The notes beneath the pieces are model-generated. The model did no database searches, was not told where the DNA came from, and worked only from the letters and a program-made list of their open reading frames with translations. From assembly GCA_963721585.1 (NCBI GenBank), contig CAVRJN010000001.1:1-64000 (forward strand): a stretch of 64,000 bases of DNA, read 5' to 3'. This document shows, in pieces, positions 25,714-33,830 of this stretch (the first letter of the stretch is position 1; the number at the start of each line of letters is the position of its first letter). The stretch comes from Bog-473 sp963721585. GTDB taxonomy: Bacteria; Actinomycetota; Acidimicrobiia; Acidimicrobiales; RAAP-2. A program made the position numbers and the translations under genes.

Positions 25714-26196
25714 TTATTCCAACTCGGCGAGGAGCTCCCGGCAGCGTTGCGCATCGTTGCGCAACTTGGCTCGAAAGCCGTCCATGCGCGCCAGCTTGGC
25801 GCTGATCTGCTGCGCCAGGGATTCGTTCAGCACCAGGGCCTCTTGGAGGGTCATCTTCTGCTCGGCCAAGGCCTTCTTGCTCGTCGCGCCCTTCCTGGCG
25901 CGGTACGACGCCCGAAGCTCGTCGAGCCTCGTCTCGAAGGCCAGGAACTCACGGATCTCGTCCAGGTTCATGCCGAGCACCTCACGCAGCTCCAGGATCC
26001 TCCGCAGGTGCGCCAGGTCCTCGGGCGTGTAGCGCCGCTCGCCGCCCGACGTGTAGAGGGACGGCGTCAGCAAGCCGAGCTCCTCATAGTACCGCAGGGT
26101 GCGAGCCGAGACCCCGACCTGTGTCGCGGCCTCGCTGATGCGGATGCCGGCGTCGGTGCCTTCCCCTTCCGTGGGCACCGCTTCCTTGCGTTGCAT
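25714..26196 (-). CDS. MerR-family transcriptional regulator
   Basis: 160 residues from ATG 26196, with GAGGTGG eight bases upstream and just after the stop of the MFS gene. The winged-helix domain is clear (IRISEAATQVGVSARTLRYYEELGLL, then GGERRYTPEDLAHLRRILEL), followed by a long coiled coil (about 80-155) for dimerisation. There is no Cys-based metal site, so it resembles drug- or multidrug-responsive MerR proteins. The gene is translationally linked to the MFS transporter upstream and probably regulates it, perhaps through the palindrome at 28011-28023. Confidence 0.85.
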   Translation of the reverse strand: MQRKEAVPTEGEGTDAGIRISEAATQVGVSARTLRYYEELGLLTPSLYTSGGERRYTPEDLAHLRRILELREVLGMNLDEIREFLAFETRLDELRASYRARKGATSKKALAEQKMTLQEALVLNESLAQQISAKLARMDGFRAKLRNDAQRCRELLAELE

Positions 26197-26209
26197 CGAC
26201 ACGGCCACC

Positions 26210-28000
26210 TCAGTCCACCAACAACGATTCGGTCTCGGCCACGGCCTCCTGGGCGGGCACCCGGTCGGCATCCGGCTGGCCGCTCCCCTCCTCCACGTGG
26301 TGATACTTGCCGCCCCGAAGGAGCGACGCCACAGCTCCGAGCAGGCATGCACCGGCGGCGAAGGAGAAGGCCTCGGTCAATCCCTTGGAGAACGCGGGCG
26401 AGATGAGGTGCGGGAAGAACTGGCGACTGGTCAGATACTGCGCGGTCGAGTGCGGCAACTTGGCCAGCTCGGCATGACCCAGCAGTACCTGCATCGGGTT
26501 GTACCCGAGGAAGGCGGCGAAGAGACTGCCCACTGGGGGCAGATGCGAGGCGCGCATCGCCACCGCGGGGCTGACCCCCTGGGCGATGAGGCCGTGATAG
26601 AGCGAGGACGGCAGGGTCGCGGCCAGCCCCAGGATCATCAAGCTGAAGAAGATCCCGATGGAGAGGACCTGGGCGGAGGAATTGAAGGTGCCGGCCATGC
26701 CGGCGCCGGCGCCTCGCTGGTTCGCCGGCAGGCTGTTCATGATGCCGGTCTGGTTGGGCGCGATGAACATGCCCATGCCGACCGAGTTCAAGAAGATGAG
26801 GGCGGCGAACCCGAGGTATGTGAAGTTGACGGGAAGCATGGTCAGCAGAATGAACGTGAGTGCCGCCAGCACCAACCCACCCGTCGCGAACGGTCGGGCG
26901 CCGTAACGGTCAGCCAGCACGCCGCTGAGAGGCGCCGCCGCCAACAGGCCGATCGTCAACGGGATCATGTAGATGCCCGCCCACAACGGCGTCTCGGAGA
27001 AGCTGTACCCGTGTAACGGGAGCCAGATCCCCTGCAGCCAGATGATCAGCATGAACATCAGACCGCCGCGGCTCAGCGAGGCGAGGAAGCTGGCCGCGTT
27101 TCCCGCCGAAAAGGCACGGATGCGGAAGAGGGAGAGGCGGAACATCGGCTGCTTCACCCTGGTCTCCACGACCCCGAAGACGATCAGGATGAGGATGCCG
27201 CCGAAGATCTCGACCAGTACCTTCGGGTTGGTCCAGCCCATGGAATGCCCGCCGTAGGGCAGGAGACCATAGGTGATCCCGATCAACACCAGGATGAGGC
27301 CGACGGCGAATGTCACGTTCCCCAGCCAGTCGATCTTGGCCGGCGTGCGCACCCCCCTTTCCTTGAGCTTCACGTAAGCGAAGACGGTGCCGAGAATGCC
27401 GAACGGCACCGAGATCAGGAATACGAGATGCCATTGCACAGGGGCCAGCACGCCTCCCAGGACGAGGCCGACAAACGAGCCGGCGATGGCCGCGGTGTTG
27501 TTGATGCCCAGTCCCAGGCCTCGCTGATCGGCGGGGAACGCGTCGGTGATGATTGCCGATGAGTTGGCGAAGAGCATGGCGCCGCCGACTCCCTGTCCGA
27601 CACGCATCGCAATCAGCCAAATGGCAGCGGGGGTGCCGGTCAGCCAGGTCACGGCCAGAAGCAGGGAAAACGCCGTAAAGACGATGAAGCCGAGGTTGAA
27701 GATCCTGACCCGGCCGAAGACGTCACCGACACGGCCCAGGGTCACCACCAGCACGGCCAGCACGACACTGAAGCCCATCAGCATCCAGAGCAGGTAGCCG
27801 GTGTTGCCGGGGGTGAGGGGGTTGAGCTGAATGCCGCGGAAGATGTCAGGCAGGGAGATCAGGACGATGGACTGGTTGATGAACACCATCAACGTGCCGA
27901 GCGTCACCGTCGCCAGCGCAATCCAGCGGTAGTTCGACCGTTCCGGGGTCGCCGCGGCCGGGGCCGCGCCGTTGCCGTTGGTCAGGGTCGCTGTGCTCAC
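26210..28000 (-). CDS. MFS drug transporter, DHA2/14-helix type
   Basis: 596 residues from GTG 28000; an ATG at 28039 would add 13 residues but would place the palindrome inside the gene. About fourteen membrane helices are visible. Helix 1 TLGTLMVFINQSIVLISLPDIFRG and the loop LGRVGDVFGRVRIFNLGF (motif A) are typical of DHA2 multidrug exporters, as are RVGQGVGGAMLFANSSAII and the motif-C-like INNTAAIAGSFVGLVLGG. A proton-driven efflux pump for drugs or metabolites is expected. It forms an operon with the downstream MerR gene. Confidence 0.88.
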   Translation of the reverse strand: MSTATLTNGNGAAPAAATPERSNYRWIALATVTLGTLMVFINQSIVLISLPDIFRGIQLNPLTPGNTGYLLWMLMGFSVVLAVLVVTLGRVGDVFGRVRIFNLGFIVFTAFSLLLAVTWLTGTPAAIWLIAMRVGQGVGGAMLFANSSAIITDAFPADQRGLGLGINNTAAIAGSFVGLVLGGVLAPVQWHLVFLISVPFGILGTVFAYVKLKERGVRTPAKIDWLGNVTFAVGLILVLIGITYGLLPYGGHSMGWTNPKVLVEIFGGILILIVFGVVETRVKQPMFRLSLFRIRAFSAGNAASFLASLSRGGLMFMLIIWLQGIWLPLHGYSFSETPLWAGIYMIPLTIGLLAAAPLSGVLADRYGARPFATGGLVLAALTFILLTMLPVNFTYLGFAALIFLNSVGMGMFIAPNQTGIMNSLPANQRGAGAGMAGTFNSSAQVLSIGIFFSLMILGLAATLPSSLYHGLIAQGVSPAVAMRASHLPPVGSLFAAFLGYNPMQVLLGHAELAKLPHSTAQYLTSRQFFPHLISPAFSKGLTEAFSFAAGACLLGAVASLLRGGKYHHVEEGSGQPDADRVPAQEAVAETESLLVD

Positions 28001-28006
28001 TGGCAG

Positions 28007-28023
28007 AAGTTTAACGTTAACGT
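28007..28023 (-). promoter_or_regulatory. Candidate MFS promoter with overlapping palindromic operator
   Basis: Reading on minus, TAAACT (28012-28007) lies seven bases before the GTG at 28000, which fits a leaderless -10. Directly upstream and overlapping it are two interlocked perfect palindromes, TTAACGTTAA (28011-28020) and ACGTTAACGT (28014-28023). A dimeric regulator binding here would cover the promoter; the linked MerR protein is the obvious candidate. Confidence 0.45.
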
Positions 28024-28189
28024 CAGGGTCATAGATCATCGCGGCCGATTCGTGTCCAGGCCTGGGCCGAAGCCCGGCCGTCACGCACTCGTTGGACGGC
28101 GACGCAACCGAGTTGATGGAAACCTGGAGATTGAAGCTCTTCGGGGAGGACGCCACCTTGAACGACACGCTGATCGGAGCAACCGCCTG

Positions 28190-29725
28190 ATGGGGCCGAC
28201 ATCTACCGAACCTCCAGCCCACTTCGACGTGGTCATCGTGGGCGCCGGACTGTCGGGCATCGGTGCCGGCCATTACCTCCAGACCGAGTGCCCCTGGGCC
28301 GACTACGCGATCTTCGAGGCACGCGACGCCATGGGAGGGACCTGGGACCTGTTCCGCTACCCGGGCATCCGCTCCGACTCGGACATGCACACCTTGGGGT
28401 ACTCGTTCCGGCCCTGGGATGGCGAGAAATCGATCGCCGACGGCGACTCGATCCTGCAGTACATCAAGGACACCGCCCGCGAGTCGGGGGTGGATACCCA
28501 CATCCGTTTCAGCCACCTGATCACCGCTGCGAACTGGTCGACACCCGACTCGCTGTGGCGGATCACCGCCCGACGCACGGACACCGACGAGATCTTCGAG
28601 TTCACCGCCTCCTTCCTCTTCTCCTGCGGCGGGTACTACCGCTACGACCACGGCTACCTGCCGGACTTCGCCGGCATGGCCGACTTCCCCGGCGCCGTCG
28701 TGCACCCCCAGGACTGGCCGGAAGGCCTCGACGTCACGGGCAAAAGAGTCGTCGTGATCGGAAGCGGGGCGACAGCCGTCACTCTCGTCCCCGCACTCGC
28801 CCGATCCGCTTCCCACGTCACCATGCTGCAGCGATCGCCCACCTACATCGCCTCGCTGCCCGAGAAGAGCCCCGTCGCCGCAATGTTGCGCAGGGTCCTG
28901 CCGGCGCAACAGGCGGGCACAGCGGCAAGGTGGTTCCACGCTCTGCTCACCCAGGCTTTCTACGGAATCAGCCGGAAATACCCGAAGCTGGTCCGGCGGA
29001 TGCTGTCAAAGGGCCTAGAGCGCCAGCTTCCTGCCGGCTACGACATCGACACCCACTTCACCCCCCGCTACAACCCTTGGGACCAGCGCTTCTGCGCCGT
29101 GCCGAACGGCGACCTCTTCAAGGCGATCTCCACCGGCGCCGCATCCGTGGTCACCGACCGGATCGAACGCTTCACCGAGAGCGGACTCCTTCTCTCGTCG
29201 GGCGAGGAACTCGAGGCGGACATCATCGTCACCGCCACCGGTCTTGAGCTGCTCTTCCTCGGCGGCATCGCGCTCAGCGTGGACGGTGTGCGCGTCGATC
29301 CTTCGACCAGACTCACCTACAAGGGCATGATGCTCGAGAGCGTCCCGAACATGGCATTGGCGATCGGCTACACGAACGCATCCTGGACGTTGAAGTGCGA
29401 CCTCACATGGAACTACGTGTGCCGTCTGCTCAACTACATGCACGACCGCGAGCTCACCGAATGCGTGCCGCGCGACAGGGACGGCGCCACCGCGACGTCC
29501 GGTCCCATTCTCGGTCTGACTTCCGGGTACATCCAGCGATCGGCCCATCTCCTGCCGAAGCAAGGGACAAGGCACCCGTGGAAAGTGCACCAGAGTTACT
29601 GGCGCGATTACCGAGCATTGAAGATGAGCGATATCGACGACTCCATCATGGAGTTCTCAGGTCGGCGCACGCGGGTGAGGGTTCTCGAGCCCGCTACTCC
29701 CCGAGGCAGCAAGGAGCAGCGATGA
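28190..29725 (+). CDS. Flavin-containing Baeyer-Villiger-type monooxygenase
   Basis: 511 residues from ATG 28190; the frame is open further upstream without a better start. The FAD motif GAGLSGIGAG follows DVVIV near the N-terminus. The type I Baeyer-Villiger fingerprint FxGxxxHxxxW is perfect (FPGAVVHPQDW), and the NADPH motif GSGATAV follows in VVVIGSGATAVTLVPALA. GGTWDLFRYPGIRSDSDMHTLGYSF is the typical BVMO substrate/FAD segment. It would insert oxygen next to a ketone or oxidise heteroatoms using NADPH and O2. Its stop overlaps the SDR start (ATGA), so an alcohol-to-ketone-to-ester path shared with the SDR is plausible. Confidence 0.9.
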   Translation: MGPTSTEPPAHFDVVIVGAGLSGIGAGHYLQTECPWADYAIFEARDAMGGTWDLFRYPGIRSDSDMHTLGYSFRPWDGEKSIADGDSILQYIKDTARESGVDTHIRFSHLITAANWSTPDSLWRITARRTDTDEIFEFTASFLFSCGGYYRYDHGYLPDFAGMADFPGAVVHPQDWPEGLDVTGKRVVVIGSGATAVTLVPALARSASHVTMLQRSPTYIASLPEKSPVAAMLRRVLPAQQAGTAARWFHALLTQAFYGISRKYPKLVRRMLSKGLERQLPAGYDIDTHFTPRYNPWDQRFCAVPNGDLFKAISTGAASVVTDRIERFTESGLLLSSGEELEADIIVTATGLELLFLGGIALSVDGVRVDPSTRLTYKGMMLESVPNMALAIGYTNASWTLKCDLTWNYVCRLLNYMHDRELTECVPRDRDGATATSGPILGLTSGYIQRSAHLLPKQGTRHPWKVHQSYWRDYRALKMSDIDDSIMEFSGRRTRVRVLEPATPRGSKEQR

Positions 29726-30564
29726 AGGATTTCAATGACCGCGTGTCCGCAATCACCGGAGCAGGTTCGGGCATTGGCCGGGCGCTCGCCAACGCGCTCG
29801 CTCGGCGGGGTGCACACGTCGCATTGAGCGACATTGACGACGCGGGTCTCGCCGAGACCGTGGCGCAATGTGAGGGCTTCGGAGTCAAGGTCACGTCGGA
29901 TCACCTGGATGTCGCTGATCGGGATGCCGTCTACGCCTGGGCCGACCGCGTCGTCGCCGACCATGGCCGGGTGAACCTGATCGTCAACAACGCCGGGGTG
30001 GCGCTCGCCGCCACCGTCGAGTCGATGCCCTACGAGGATTTCGAATGGCTGATGCGCATCAACTTCTGGGGCGTTGTCTACGGGACCAAGGCCTTCTTGC
30101 CGTACTTGAAGCAGTCCGGTGAGGGTCACGTCGTGAATCTCTCCAGCGTCTTCGGCTTGATAAGCGTGCCCTCCCAGTCCGCCTACAACGCGGCCAAGTT
30201 CGCCGTGCGTGGCTTCACCGACGCGTTGCGCATGGAACTCGAGATCGAGGACACCAACATCTCGGTGACGACCGTCCACCCGGGCGGGATCAAGACGAAC
30301 ATCGCGTGCAACGCGCGTCTGGACCCGAGCATCCGCGAGGTCGGGGCAGATCCCGAGAAGGCCGTCAAGGAACTCGAACGCGCGTTCATCACCAGCCCGG
30401 AAAGAGCGGCAGAGCAGATCCTCACCGCCGTCCGGCGCGACCGCCGGCGCGCGTTGATCGGCCCTGACGCCAAGGTGGTCGATGTCGTTTCGCGGCTACC
30501 GGCCTGCATCTACCAATCGATCCTCACGCGGGGTGTCGCCTCTCGGCGTCGTACGCCTTCCTGA
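29722..30564 (+). CDS. Short-chain dehydrogenase/reductase
   Basis: 280 residues from ATG 29722, overlapping the monooxygenase stop, with AAGGAGCAG upstream. The cofactor motif TGAGSGIG, LNNAG-type VNNAGV, the catalytic Ser in VVNLSSVFG and the YNAAK pair are present, followed by VHPGGIKTNIA. It is a classical SDR, probably NAD(P)-dependent and acting on a hydroxy or keto group. The arrangement with a Baeyer-Villiger enzyme suggests one catabolic pathway for an alicyclic, steroid-like or long-chain ketone. Confidence 0.9.
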   Translation: MKDFNDRVSAITGAGSGIGRALANALARRGAHVALSDIDDAGLAETVAQCEGFGVKVTSDHLDVADRDAVYAWADRVVADHGRVNLIVNNAGVALAATVESMPYEDFEWLMRINFWGVVYGTKAFLPYLKQSGEGHVVNLSSVFGLISVPSQSAYNAAKFAVRGFTDALRMELEIEDTNISVTTVHPGGIKTNIACNARLDPSIREVGADPEKAVKELERAFITSPERAAEQILTAVRRDRRRALIGPDAKVVDVVSRLPACIYQSILTRGVASRRRTPS

Positions 30565-30574
30565 CGCGACCGGG

Positions 30575-31171
30575 CTACGTGCGGCCGCCGAAGCCGTTGA
30601 GCGCTGTGCCGATGGCCAACCGCCAGCGTCGCTCGACCGATTCCGTCGAGGTCCCGAGGCGGCCGGAAGCTTCGGCGAACGCCATCCCCTGAATCAAGGC
30701 AACCAGGACGTGTGCGACATCCGTCTCGTCACCGCGCAGCCTGCCCGCTTCGATGCACCGTCGGACCCGGCCGACGATAAAGACACGGACGGAGCTCGTC
30801 GCCATCAGCTCGTCCGGACCTGGCGAGAAATCCGTAAAGGGTCGGGAGAACATGACTTCGGCCAGGTCCCGGTTGGCCCGGATGAATCTGCGGTAGGCGG
30901 TGGCAAGGGCCCAGAGATCAGCGACCGGATCCGCGGTCTCTCCCAGCGTGGCCAATACACCGGAGAGTTGCCGGAAGCCCTCGAAGTAGAGCTCGCGCAC
31001 GACCCCCGACTTGTCTCCGAACAGTTCGTAGAGCGCCGGGGCCGAGGTCCCGGCGCGAGCAGCCAAGGACCGGGCCGTCAGCCCGGCCGCACCCTCCTCG
31101 GCGAGAAGTTCCACGGCGGCAACGAGTACCCGGTCGCGCAGCTCAGGGGTGCGCTGTTTCGCACGAGGCAT
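30575..31171 (-). CDS. TetR-family transcriptional regulator
   Basis: 198 residues. The N-terminal helix-turn-helix is clear (LRDRVLVAAVELLAEEGAAGLTARSLAARAGTSAPALYELFGDKSGVV). The ligand domain starts about residue 60 and contains AEVMFSRPFTDFSPGPDE and AHVLVALIQGMAFAEASGRLG. It is divergent from the enoyl-CoA hydratase gene and convergent with the SDR. A nested inverted repeat in the 104-bp gap is its likely operator, so it probably controls the hydratase operon and itself. Confidence 0.88.
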   Translation of the reverse strand: MPRAKQRTPELRDRVLVAAVELLAEEGAAGLTARSLAARAGTSAPALYELFGDKSGVVRELYFEGFRQLSGVLATLGETADPVADLWALATAYRRFIRANRDLAEVMFSRPFTDFSPGPDELMATSSVRVFIVGRVRRCIEAGRLRGDETDVAHVLVALIQGMAFAEASGRLGTSTESVERRWRLAIGTALNGFGGRT

Positions 31172-31215
31172 CAGGAGGTCGTTGGGGAACCGGCTCCTTG
31201 ACGCCTGCCCACCTG

Positions 31216-31249
31216 TAGTGGAACATGGTTCCGAAACATTGATCCACTA
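31216..31249. promoter_or_regulatory. Candidate TetR operator: nested inverted repeats
   Basis: The intergenic region holds TAGTGGA (31216-31222) and its exact complement TCCACTA (31243-31249), with 20 bp between. Partly inside is a second inverted repeat, GGAAC-ATG-GTTCC (31220-31232). TetR proteins bind dyads of about this size between divergent promoters. Binding is inferred. Confidence 0.45.
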
Positions 31250-31275
31250 TAGCGACTCCGCCTCCCGGAGCAGCC

Positions 31276-32010
31276 ATGACAGCCACCGTCACCTACACCC
31301 GGACTGACCAGGTCAGCACCGTCGTCATGGACGACGGCAAGGTCAACGTCTTCTCCATCCCGATGCTGCATGCGCTCCACGAAGCGCTCGACCAGGCGGA
31401 ACGAGATGGGACGGTGGTCCTCTTGAAAGGGAGGCCGGGATGCTTCACGGCGGGTTTCGACCTGCGGACCCTCAGCGGTCCCCACCACGATGTCGTCACC
31501 CTCCTGCGGTTCGGGGCATCGCTGGCCGAGCGCATCCTGTCCTTCCACGCACCGGTTGCGATCGCCTGCACCGGTCACGCCTTCCCCGCCGGTGCATTCC
31601 TCCTGATGGCGGCCGACGTGCGTCTCGGTGCCGACGGACCATTCCGCCTGGGACTCAACGAGGTCCGGATCGGGCTGACACTGCCGTGGTTCGCCGTGGT
31701 GCTCGCCCGGCACCGTCTGACCGCCGCTCACTTCGACCACGCGGCGGTGACGGGCGAGATGTTCGACCCTGGGACGGCCCGTGAAGCCGGGCTGCTCGAT
31801 CCCGTCGTCCCACCGGGCGAGCTCGATTCCCGAGCTGACCGCATCGCCCAGGACCTGGCCTCGATCGATCGCTTGGCGCATGCCACCACAAAGCTGCGCG
31901 TGCGCAAACCGGTTCTCGACGAGCTGCGGCTCGCCATCGAAGCCGAGCTGGTCGGGTCCCCTGCTCCGGCCTATGAAGAAACTGGACACTCGGTCTCATC
32001 CGACCCATGA
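31276..32010 (+). CDS. Enoyl-CoA hydratase/isomerase family protein
   Basis: 244 residues from ATG 31276 (CGGAG just upstream). Crotonase features: oxyanion-hole segments around CFTAGFDLRTLSG and GHAFPAGAFLLMAADVRLGADG, then FRLGLNEVRIGLTLPWF. The C-terminal helical part is short but present. In crotonases such segments bind acyl-CoA; whether it hydrates or isomerises cannot be told. It is followed closely by the helical hypothetical gene and the SCO6745-like gene, forming one likely operon under the TetR regulator. Confidence 0.85.
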   Translation: MTATVTYTRTDQVSTVVMDDGKVNVFSIPMLHALHEALDQAERDGTVVLLKGRPGCFTAGFDLRTLSGPHHDVVTLLRFGASLAERILSFHAPVAIACTGHAFPAGAFLLMAADVRLGADGPFRLGLNEVRIGLTLPWFAVVLARHRLTAAHFDHAAVTGEMFDPGTAREAGLLDPVVPPGELDSRADRIAQDLASIDRLAHATTKLRVRKPVLDELRLAIEAELVGSPAPAYEETGHSVSSDP

Positions 32011-32017
32011 TCAACGT

Positions 32018-32551
32018 GTGAATGAGTCCCCGTCGCTGCTCGAAACGATCATCGGCTTCCCGGGCGCGGTGCTCCGACTTCCCTCCTCCGCCTTGGCCAC
32101 GCTCGAGGCCATCAACGAGGTGACCGAACGGATGGATCGCCTGATGACCTTGCTCGATCAACTCGATCGAGGTGTCACCAAGGCCGGCTCGGGGTTCGAC
32201 TTCGCCGCCCTGGGTATCTCAGGTGCGGTCTCGGGACTCGAGCAGGCGGTCGGAATACTGGACGCGTCGCTCCCCTCGCTCGCTGAATCCGCCTCTGCGC
32301 TGCGCGGCCTGACCGAGCGGCTCAGCGGTGTCGCGTTCGAATTGGTCAACGAACTCCCCAGGGCCACGCGGTCGCTTCAGGAGGTATCGCCGGAGCTCGC
32401 GAGCGTCGTCGGTCTTCTCGACGATCGCTTCACCCACCTCGACACCGTCGTGAGTGATCTGGCGGGATTGATGGAGGCCGCGGTCGGGACGATTCCGGGC
32501 ATGCGTCGCGTTCTCCGGACGATGTCGTCGGTTCCGTACGAACCGGACTGA
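32018..32551 (+). CDS. Hypothetical helical protein, phasin-like composition
   Basis: 177 residues from GTG 32018, eight bases after the hydratase stop; the ribosome site is weak. The sequence is almost entirely predicted amphipathic helix (LLETIIGFPGAVLRLPSSAL, EAINEVTERMDRLMTLLDQL, VVGLLDDRFTHLDTVVSDLA) with no Cys, no membrane helix and no known motif. Heptad-like patterns resemble phasins or other surface-coating helical proteins, but that is only a resemblance. Similar small proteins are sometimes found near lipid-metabolism genes in actinobacteria. Confidence 0.6.
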   Translation: MNESPSLLETIIGFPGAVLRLPSSALATLEAINEVTERMDRLMTLLDQLDRGVTKAGSGFDFAALGISGAVSGLEQAVGILDASLPSLAESASALRGLTERLSGVAFELVNELPRATRSLQEVSPELASVVGLLDDRFTHLDTVVSDLAGLMEAAVGTIPGMRRVLRTMSSVPYEPD

Positions 32552-32565
32552 ACCAAGGAGGGCAC

Positions 32566-33318
32566 GTGGGTCCCAACGAGCATGACGCCGCACTCGCGGT
32601 GGTGAAATCGACTTCCGCCCCCATCCACGACATCGGCACTACGGCGTACCTCAGTCCCGATATCGCCGCGTGGGCTGCTGAATGGGGTTGGTCCAACCCC
32701 TTCGCCTTCTACTTCGCCGGCCGGGGAGGAATGCTAGGAGACGTCGGGGCGGACGTCGTCACGTCCGCCCTCGGCTGGTTCGCTCCGAGCGCTGTGCACG
32801 CCATGTAGGCCGAGGGCGTCAGCGTTGCCGGTGCCACGGGCGCGGCCGCCCGCATGGCCGAGGCACACGGGAAATGGGGCGAGAAGCATTACGGCGACGT
32901 CGAAGGTCTCGAAGGGATCGTCGACGTCACGGAGGCATTGGTTGACGGGCTGGAGGGCTCCGCGCTTCCCCTCTTCGTCGGGTGGCGGGACGCCGCCCGG
33001 TCCGATTCGCTTCCGGGACGGGCGGCACAACTGATGCAGATCCTCCGCGAATGGCGCGGGGGGAACCACCTGGTGGCTACGACCGCTGTCGGGCTCTCCC
33101 CCTTGGAGGCCATCCTCACCAATGAGGGTCCGGGCCAGGCGAAGTTCTTCGGGTGGTCCGAACCGTTCGCCGACTCTGCCGCCATCAGAGGGCGACACGT
33201 CGAGGCCGAGGCGATCACCGACCGGCCCAGTGCATCGGCCCTCGCCGATGCACTGGGCGAATCGAGCTATTCGGACTTCGAAGCCGGGGTCGCCGTGCTG
33301 CGCGCCGCCGCCCCATAG
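32566..33318 (+). pseudogene. SCO6745-like protein interrupted by an in-frame TAG
   Basis: GTG 32566 has AAGGAGG five bases upstream. The frame reads MGPNEHDAALAVVKST, then FAFYFAGRGGMLGDVGADVV and ALGWFAPSAVHAM, then TAG at 32806, and continues without a shift as AEGVSVAGATGAAARMAEAH to the stop at 33318. Read through, the product is 250 residues and matches the SCO6745-like family in both halves (LREWRGGNHLVATTAVGLSPLEA). A Trp (TGG) at the stop position would fit, so one G-to-A change is enough. Either a recent nonsense mutation or a base-call error. Function of the family is unknown. Confidence 0.75.
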
Positions 33319-33423
33319 GCCTGCTGGGAGACATTTCCCGGGGTGGGGCCGAACCTGGGACCGGCTACAGTGAGGGGCTGCTCAGCGGCCGGCTTGACCG
33401 GACCGAGGAGCGTGCTTTACCAC

Positions 33424-33501
33424 GGACCTGTGGTGCAGCTCGGAGTGCACGCCGCCCTGTCAAGGCGGAGGTCGCGGGTTCAAATCCCGTCAGGTCCGCC
33501 A
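33424..33501 (+). tRNA. tRNA-Asp (anticodon GTC), CCA encoded
   Basis: Acceptor GGACCTG (33424-33430) pairs with CAGGTCC (33491-33497), followed by G and an encoded CCA. The anticodon stem CCGCC/GGCGG encloses CTGTCAA with anticodon GTC. The T-arm is CGGG-TTCAAAT-CCCG. Confidence 0.93.
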
Positions 33502-33544
33502 CCGAGCTCCGGCCCGCCTTCGGGCGGTGGGAGTTCGGTTACCC

Positions 33545-33617
33545 GGTCGGGTAGCTCAGTTGGTAGAGCGCGCGCCTGAAAAGCGTGAGGTCACCGGATC
33601 GACGCCGGTCCCGACCA
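33545..33617 (+). tRNA. tRNA-Phe (anticodon GAA)
   Basis: Acceptor GGTCGGG (33545-33551) pairs with CCCGACC (33610-33616), discriminator A at 33617. The anticodon stem CGCGC/GCGTG encloses CTGAAAA with anticodon GAA. The T-loop reads GGATCGACGCC, with GATCGAC instead of the usual TTCRANY, a slight departure. It lies 43 bp after tRNA-Asp and immediately before an IS relic. Confidence 0.9.
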
Positions 33618-33690
33618 CTGGAAGGTCCTCGCTCAGGGGCTGTTCCGACCGGCGGTCGGATTTGAAGAGTCGAAGAGTCCCTCGACGCGT

Positions 33691-33825
33691 CGCTACAACC
33701 CGGCGGAGAAGGAGCAGGCCATCAGGCTGTGTGCCAACTCCGCAAGGAGCTCGGCACCGACCAGGAAGCAGCCGCCTGGTTGGCCGTCCAGCTCGGCTAC
33801 TGCGCCACTGGGAGGAGCCCTTGAA
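33691..33825 (+). pseudogene. IS3-type transposase OrfA relic
   Basis: Beginning at CGCTACAACCC the frame reads RYNPAEKEQAIRLC, then after a one-base slip QLRKELGTDQEAAAWLAVQLGY and soon a stop. This is the N-terminal helix-turn-helix of an IS3-family OrfA (compare the usual pattern ERAVRLVRQLR-KELG). Nothing else of the element remains. It lies between tRNA-Phe and the end of the large surface-protein operon, consistent with a former insertion border. Confidence 0.6.
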
Positions 33826-33830
33826 CCGAA

